From NCBI GenBank assembly GCA_007571185.1, contig RKRX01000137.1, positions 1 to 17,517 of the forward strand: a DNA stretch of 17,517 nt. Direction: 5' to 3'. A program made the translations under genes and the position numbers. The notes beneath the pieces are model-generated. The model was not told where the DNA came from and searched no databases. It saw nothing but the letters and a program-made list of their open reading frames with translations. Positions 14,493-17,517 of the stretch are shown piece by piece. This stretch comes from Oceanicaulis sp. GTDB taxonomy: Bacteria; Pseudomonadota; Alphaproteobacteria; Caulobacterales; Maricaulaceae. Within the stretch, counting starts at the first letter, position 1; every line of letters begins with the position of its first letter.

Positions 14493-15611
14493 ATGAAGTT
14501 CACCATCGAACGCGCGATTCTGCTTAAAGCCCTCGGTCACGTTCAGGCTGTTGTGGAACGCCGCAACACTATTCCGATCCTGTCCAATGTGCTGATCAGC
14601 GCCTCGGGCGGGTCTGTGCGTCTCACTGCCACTGATCTCGATATGGAGATCGTGGAGGCAGCTGAAGCCGAGGTTGAACGCGAAGGTCCGGTCACTGCGC
14701 CAGCTCATACCCTTCACGAAATCGCACGCAAACTCCCCGAAGGCAGCCAGGTGACCTTAGAGCTGGACGACGGGGATCCACGCCTGCTGCTATCGGCGGG
14801 ACGGTCGCGGTTTCAGTTGCCGGTTCTGTCGGCGGGTGATTTTCCAGTCATGCCCACTGAAGATCTCGCGCTTGATTTCACCGCGCCGGCCTCCGAGATC
14901 GCCCGGTTGATCGACAAGACCCGCTTTGCCGTCTCCACTGAGGAGACCCGGTATTATCTCAACGGCATCCATTTGCACGCCGCAGACCAGGACGGGCGCA
15001 GAACCCTGCGTGCGGTGGCGACTGACGGACATCGTCTGGCGCTGGCGGAGACCGATCTGCCCGATGGCGCTCAGGATATGGCGGCGGTGATCGTGCCACG
15101 CAAGCCGATTGATCAATTGCGCCGACTTTTGGAAGGTCTTGATGATGATATCAGCATCTCGGTGTCGGAAGGCAAGATCCGCTTCCGGTTGGGGGCCTCT
15201 GTTCTGACATCCAAGCTTATCGACGGTGCCTTTCCTGACTATGAGCGGGTGATTCCGCGCAGCAACAGCAAGGTAATGCGCGTTGAGTGCGCACCATTCG
15301 CCCAGGCCGTGGACCGGGTGGCCACCGTCAGCCAGGAAAAATCCCGTTCGGTGAAATTATCTCTGGCTTCCGGCCAGGTTACCCTGATGGTGAACAACCC
15401 CGAAAGCGGGACGGCCAGCGAAGCGCTAGCGGCCGATTATGGTGCTGATGAAATGACCATTGGATTCAACGCACGCTATCTGCTGGATGTGGCGAACCTG
15501 ATTAAAGGCGATTCTGCCATTTTTGAACTGGCTGACTCCGGTTCCCCTACCCGCGTCACCGATAGCGGGGACGCGGATGTGGAATATGTGCTGATGCCGC
15601 TGCGGGTGTGA
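14493..15611 (+). CDS. dnaN: DNA polymerase III beta subunit (sliding clamp)
   Basis: Ring-shaped processivity clamp that tethers DNA polymerase III and repair polymerases to DNA. The 372-residue protein has the family length and a three-domain organisation. It starts MKFTIERAILLKALGHVQAV with RRNTIPILSNVL (23-34). The ATDGHRLALAE block is in the middle, FPDYERVIPR in the second half, and the protein ends YVLMPLRV, the conserved clamp C-terminus that shapes the partner-binding pocket. The ribosome site is weak. A terminator in the 129-base gap to dnaA implies its own promoter, which I could not identify. The stop overlaps a possible recF GTG start. Confidence 0.98.
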   Translation: MKFTIERAILLKALGHVQAVVERRNTIPILSNVLISASGGSVRLTATDLDMEIVEAAEAEVEREGPVTAPAHTLHEIARKLPEGSQVTLELDDGDPRLLLSAGRSRFQLPVLSAGDFPVMPTEDLALDFTAPASEIARLIDKTRFAVSTEETRYYLNGIHLHAADQDGRRTLRAVATDGHRLALAETDLPDGAQDMAAVIVPRKPIDQLRRLLEGLDDDISISVSEGKIRFRLGASVLTSKLIDGAFPDYERVIPRSNSKVMRVECAPFAQAVDRVATVSQEKSRSVKLSLASGQVTLMVNNPESGTASEALAADYGADEMTIGFNARYLLDVANLIKGDSAIFELADSGSPTRVTDSGDADVEYVLMPLRV

Positions 15612-15622
15612 ACGGGGCCATC

Positions 15623-16774
15623 ATGACGCCTGACGGCCCGGCCGTTACCCGATTAAAGCTTGCCGGTTTTCGTAACTACGCCAGTCTGGATCTAGCGCTT
15701 GATGCGCGGTCGGTGGTGCTGTTCGGTGAGAACGGATCGGGCAAGACCAATCTGGTGGAAGCGGTGTCTTTTCTTGGTCCTGGGCGAGGGCTTCGCTCGG
15801 CGGGCGCTGAGGCTGTTCGCAGGCGGACAGGGGCGGGAACCGATCCGATCTGGGCTGTGTATGCCGAAGCGATCTGCCCTGAAGGTCGGTTGAGTCTCGC
15901 TACGGGTGCTGACCCGGCCCGGCCCGACCGTCGCAGAACCCGGCTTGATGGCGCCGCGGCGACCCGGACCGAACTGGCGCGTCGGATTCCGATGCTGTGG
16001 CTCACTCCGCGTGAAGATCGCCTCTGGGCGGGATCGCGGGCGGATCGGTTGCGTTTCTTTGACCGCCTGGTTCTGGCGGCGACGCCCGGGCACGCCGATT
16101 CGGCCTCCATCTACGAGAAATCCATGAAGGAACGGCAACGCTTGCTGATCCGGCAGGCGGAGGGTGGCGAGGTCGATCCCGACTGGCTGTCGGTTCTGGA
16201 AAGAGAGATGGCCGCCGCAGGCGTGGCGCAGGCGGCGGCGCGGTTGGAAGCGTTGACGCGGTTGCAGTATGAGATCGACTCCCGTCCTCAAAGCCGGTTT
16301 CCCAAAGCTGAACTCGCACTGAACGGTGCGGTTGAAGCTCAACTCGCGGCGGGGTTGAAGGCGGGCGAGGTGGAGGACTGGTTCGGTGCTGAACTGGAAC
16401 AGGTGCGCGTGCGGGACAGTGCGGCTAAGCGTACGCTGACCGGTCCCCATCGCACCGAGTTGACAGCTCGACATCGGGACAAAGACCGCCCGGCCACTGA
16501 TTGCTCAACCGGAGAGCAAAAATCCATGGCGCTGGGGCTGATCCTGGCGCAGGCCGCCGTTATACGTCGGCTGACTGATCGAGGGTCTGTGTTGATTCTT
16601 GATGAGGCGTGCGCCCATCTGGACCAGGTCCGGCGGACAGGGTTGGCGGAAACTGTGCTTGATCTTGGCGTTCAGGCCTGGGTGACCGGGGTGGAGCGAG
16701 CGTTGTTTGAACCGTTCGGCGCACACGCCCAGCGGATGGGGGTCAGTGATGGGCGAATCGAACGAATCGGCTAG
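15623..16774 (+). CDS. recF: DNA replication and repair protein RecF
   Basis: SMC-like ATPase that, with RecO and RecR, helps load RecA at single-strand gaps. From the ATG at 15623 it has 383 residues: RLKLAGFRNYASLDL near the N-terminus, Walker A GENGSGKT (35-42), the ABC-type signature STGEQKSMAL (from about 295) and Walker B VLILDEACAHLD (about 323-334). A GTG at 15608 that overlaps the dnaN stop in GTGTGA would add five residues (MNGAI); translational coupling to dnaN makes either start plausible. It follows dnaN directly, as in the classic dnaA-dnaN-recF order. gyrB, a common next gene, is not found after it in this window. Confidence 0.96.
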   Translation: MTPDGPAVTRLKLAGFRNYASLDLALDARSVVLFGENGSGKTNLVEAVSFLGPGRGLRSAGAEAVRRRTGAGTDPIWAVYAEAICPEGRLSLATGADPARPDRRRTRLDGAAATRTELARRIPMLWLTPREDRLWAGSRADRLRFFDRLVLAATPGHADSASIYEKSMKERQRLLIRQAEGGEVDPDWLSVLEREMAAAGVAQAAARLEALTRLQYEIDSRPQSRFPKAELALNGAVEAQLAAGLKAGEVEDWFGAELEQVRVRDSAAKRTLTGPHRTELTARHRDKDRPATDCSTGEQKSMALGLILAQAAVIRRLTDRGSVLILDEACAHLDQVRRTGLAETVLDLGVQAWVTGVERALFEPFGAHAQRMGVSDGRIERIG

Positions 16775-16833
16775 CGATATCCGCTCTGGATGCAGATTTG
16801 CTGTCTGACAGAGCCGATTTTTGCCGATTTTGC

Positions 16834-16862
16834 TTGAAATCGCCCCCGAACATCCCGATATT
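16834..16862 (+). promoter_or_regulatory. Candidate promoter for the Bax inhibitor-1 family gene
   Basis: TTGAAA (16834-16839, 5 of 6) and GATATT (16857-16862, 4 of 6) are separated by exactly 17 bases, in the 142-base gap after recF. The next ATG is about 50 bases downstream. It suggests that the membrane protein gene is not simply part of the dnaN-recF unit. Confidence 0.5.
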
Positions 16863-16916
16863 GCGACTGTCACGCGCGCCCTGCGCGCATCCGTCATTCT
16901 GGTGGAGAAGAAAGCC

Positions 16917-17517
16917 ATGAACCAGTTCTCGCAATCCTCTTACGGCACGCAGAGGATCCTCGACACTTCTGTGGACGCTGGTCTACGCAGCTTCATGCTG
17001 GGCGTGTATAACAAGATGGGCCTGGGCTTGGCGGTCACCGCCATGCTGGCGTGGGTGACGTTCAGCACCCCGGCGTTGTTCGGTCTTTTGTTTTCGGTCA
17101 ATGCGCAGGGCCAGACAGGCCTGAGTCTGTTTGGTCTGGCGTTGCAGTTCGCTCCGCTGGCGATCCTGCTGATTTCCGCCTTCGCCATGCGTAACCCTTC
17201 GCCATTGGGCGCCAGCGTTCTGTATTGGGCGTTTGTAGCGACCTTCGGCGTGAGCGCCTCCATCTGGTTCCTGATCTATGGCCTGGGCAGTCTGGTGCAG
17301 GTGTTCTTCATCACCGCGGCGGCTTTCTTCGGTCTATCCCTGTACGGCTACACCACCAAGGCGAATCTGCAACCCATGGGTGCGTTCCTGATCATGGGCG
17401 TCATCGGCCTGATCATCGCCAGTGTTGTGAACATGTTTCTCGGTTCTGGACCGTTTTCCATGCTGATCTCAGTGGCGGGTGTGGGTATCTTCGCCGCCCT
17501 GACCGCGTTCGACACCC
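16917..17517 (+). CDS. Bax inhibitor-1/YccA family membrane protein, 3' end cut by the window
   Basis: The frame is open from ATG 16917 to the window edge (200 complete codons, no stop). The product begins MNQFSQSSYGTQRILDTSVD and continues AGLRSFMLGVYNKMGLGLAV. At least six hydrophobic segments follow: about residues 32-58, 72-90, 96-116, 119-140, 152-172 and 178-198. The layout and blocks such as MRNPSPLGA, TAAAFFGLSLYGYTTKANL and AALTAFDT match the BI-1/YccA/TMBIM family of inner-membrane proteins, whose bacterial members are linked to FtsH modulation (YccA) or calcium leak (BsYetJ). Which role applies is not visible. GGAG at 16904-16907 is the ribosome site. The conserved C-terminal part is mostly outside the window. 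Confidence 0.9.
   Translation, partial: MNQFSQSSYGTQRILDTSVDAGLRSFMLGVYNKMGLGLAVTAMLAWVTFSTPALFGLLFSVNAQGQTGLSLFGLALQFAPLAILLISAFAMRNPSPLGASVLYWAFVATFGVSASIWFLIYGLGSLVQVFFITAAAFFGLSLYGYTTKANLQPMGAFLIMGVIGLIIASVVNMFLGSGPFSMLISVAGVGIFAALTAFDT

Noticed and set aside
15692..16474. Minus-strand ORF of 260 codons within recF
   Set aside because: Antisense to recF; composition is that of a GC-rich shadow frame.

Overview
The window reads as a chromosomal segment of an alphaproteobacterium, most likely of the Caulobacterales/Maricaulales (Hyphomonadaceae-like) group. This is inferred from three things: the gene order around the replication-initiation genes (mutM / enoyl-CoA hydratase / rpsT / dnaA / dnaN / recF on one strand, with ubiE-ubiB-coaC-coaB-dut divergent from mutM); a DnaA whose C-terminal half resembles the Caulobacter protein; and a tight cluster of GANTC (CcrM-type) methylation sites upstream of dnaA. 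The genus cannot be fixed from the sequence alone.

Layout from left to right: (1) 1-162, minus strand: the first 54 codons of an MmeI-family methyltransferase/endonuclease gene that runs off the left edge. (2) 163-425: a divergent promoter region. (3) 426-5133, plus: a complete Entner-Doudoroff operon zwf-pgl-edd-eda, converting glucose 6-phosphate to pyruvate and glyceraldehyde 3-phosphate. (4) 5134-6058: a 925-base stretch unlike its neighbours. It holds two 16-bp direct repeats, small unrecognised ORFs, and a membrane-anchored acidic coiled-coil protein encoded by a 21-bp tandem repeat. (5) 6059-10175, minus: dut, coaB, coaC, ubiB and ubiE (dUTP hydrolysis, coenzyme A synthesis, ubiquinone synthesis). 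CoaC and CoaB are separate overlapping genes rather than the usual fusion. (6) 10311-12491, plus: mutM, a crotonase-family enoyl-CoA hydratase and rpsT. (7) 12492-12977: a 486-base gene-free region upstream of dnaA with four GANTC sites in 56 bases, a perfect 14-bp AT-rich palindrome and a G10 tract. It is a candidate regulatory and possibly origin region. (8) 12978-16774, plus: dnaA, a terminator, then dnaN and recF overlapping. (9) 16917 to the edge: a promoter and the 5' part of a Bax inhibitor-1/YccA membrane protein gene.

Most of the window is core housekeeping DNA that can be annotated with confidence. The parts that deserve a second look are the eda-dut insertion with its heptad minisatellite, the split coaC/coaB pair, the dnaA upstream region, and the truncated MmeI-like gene at the left edge.
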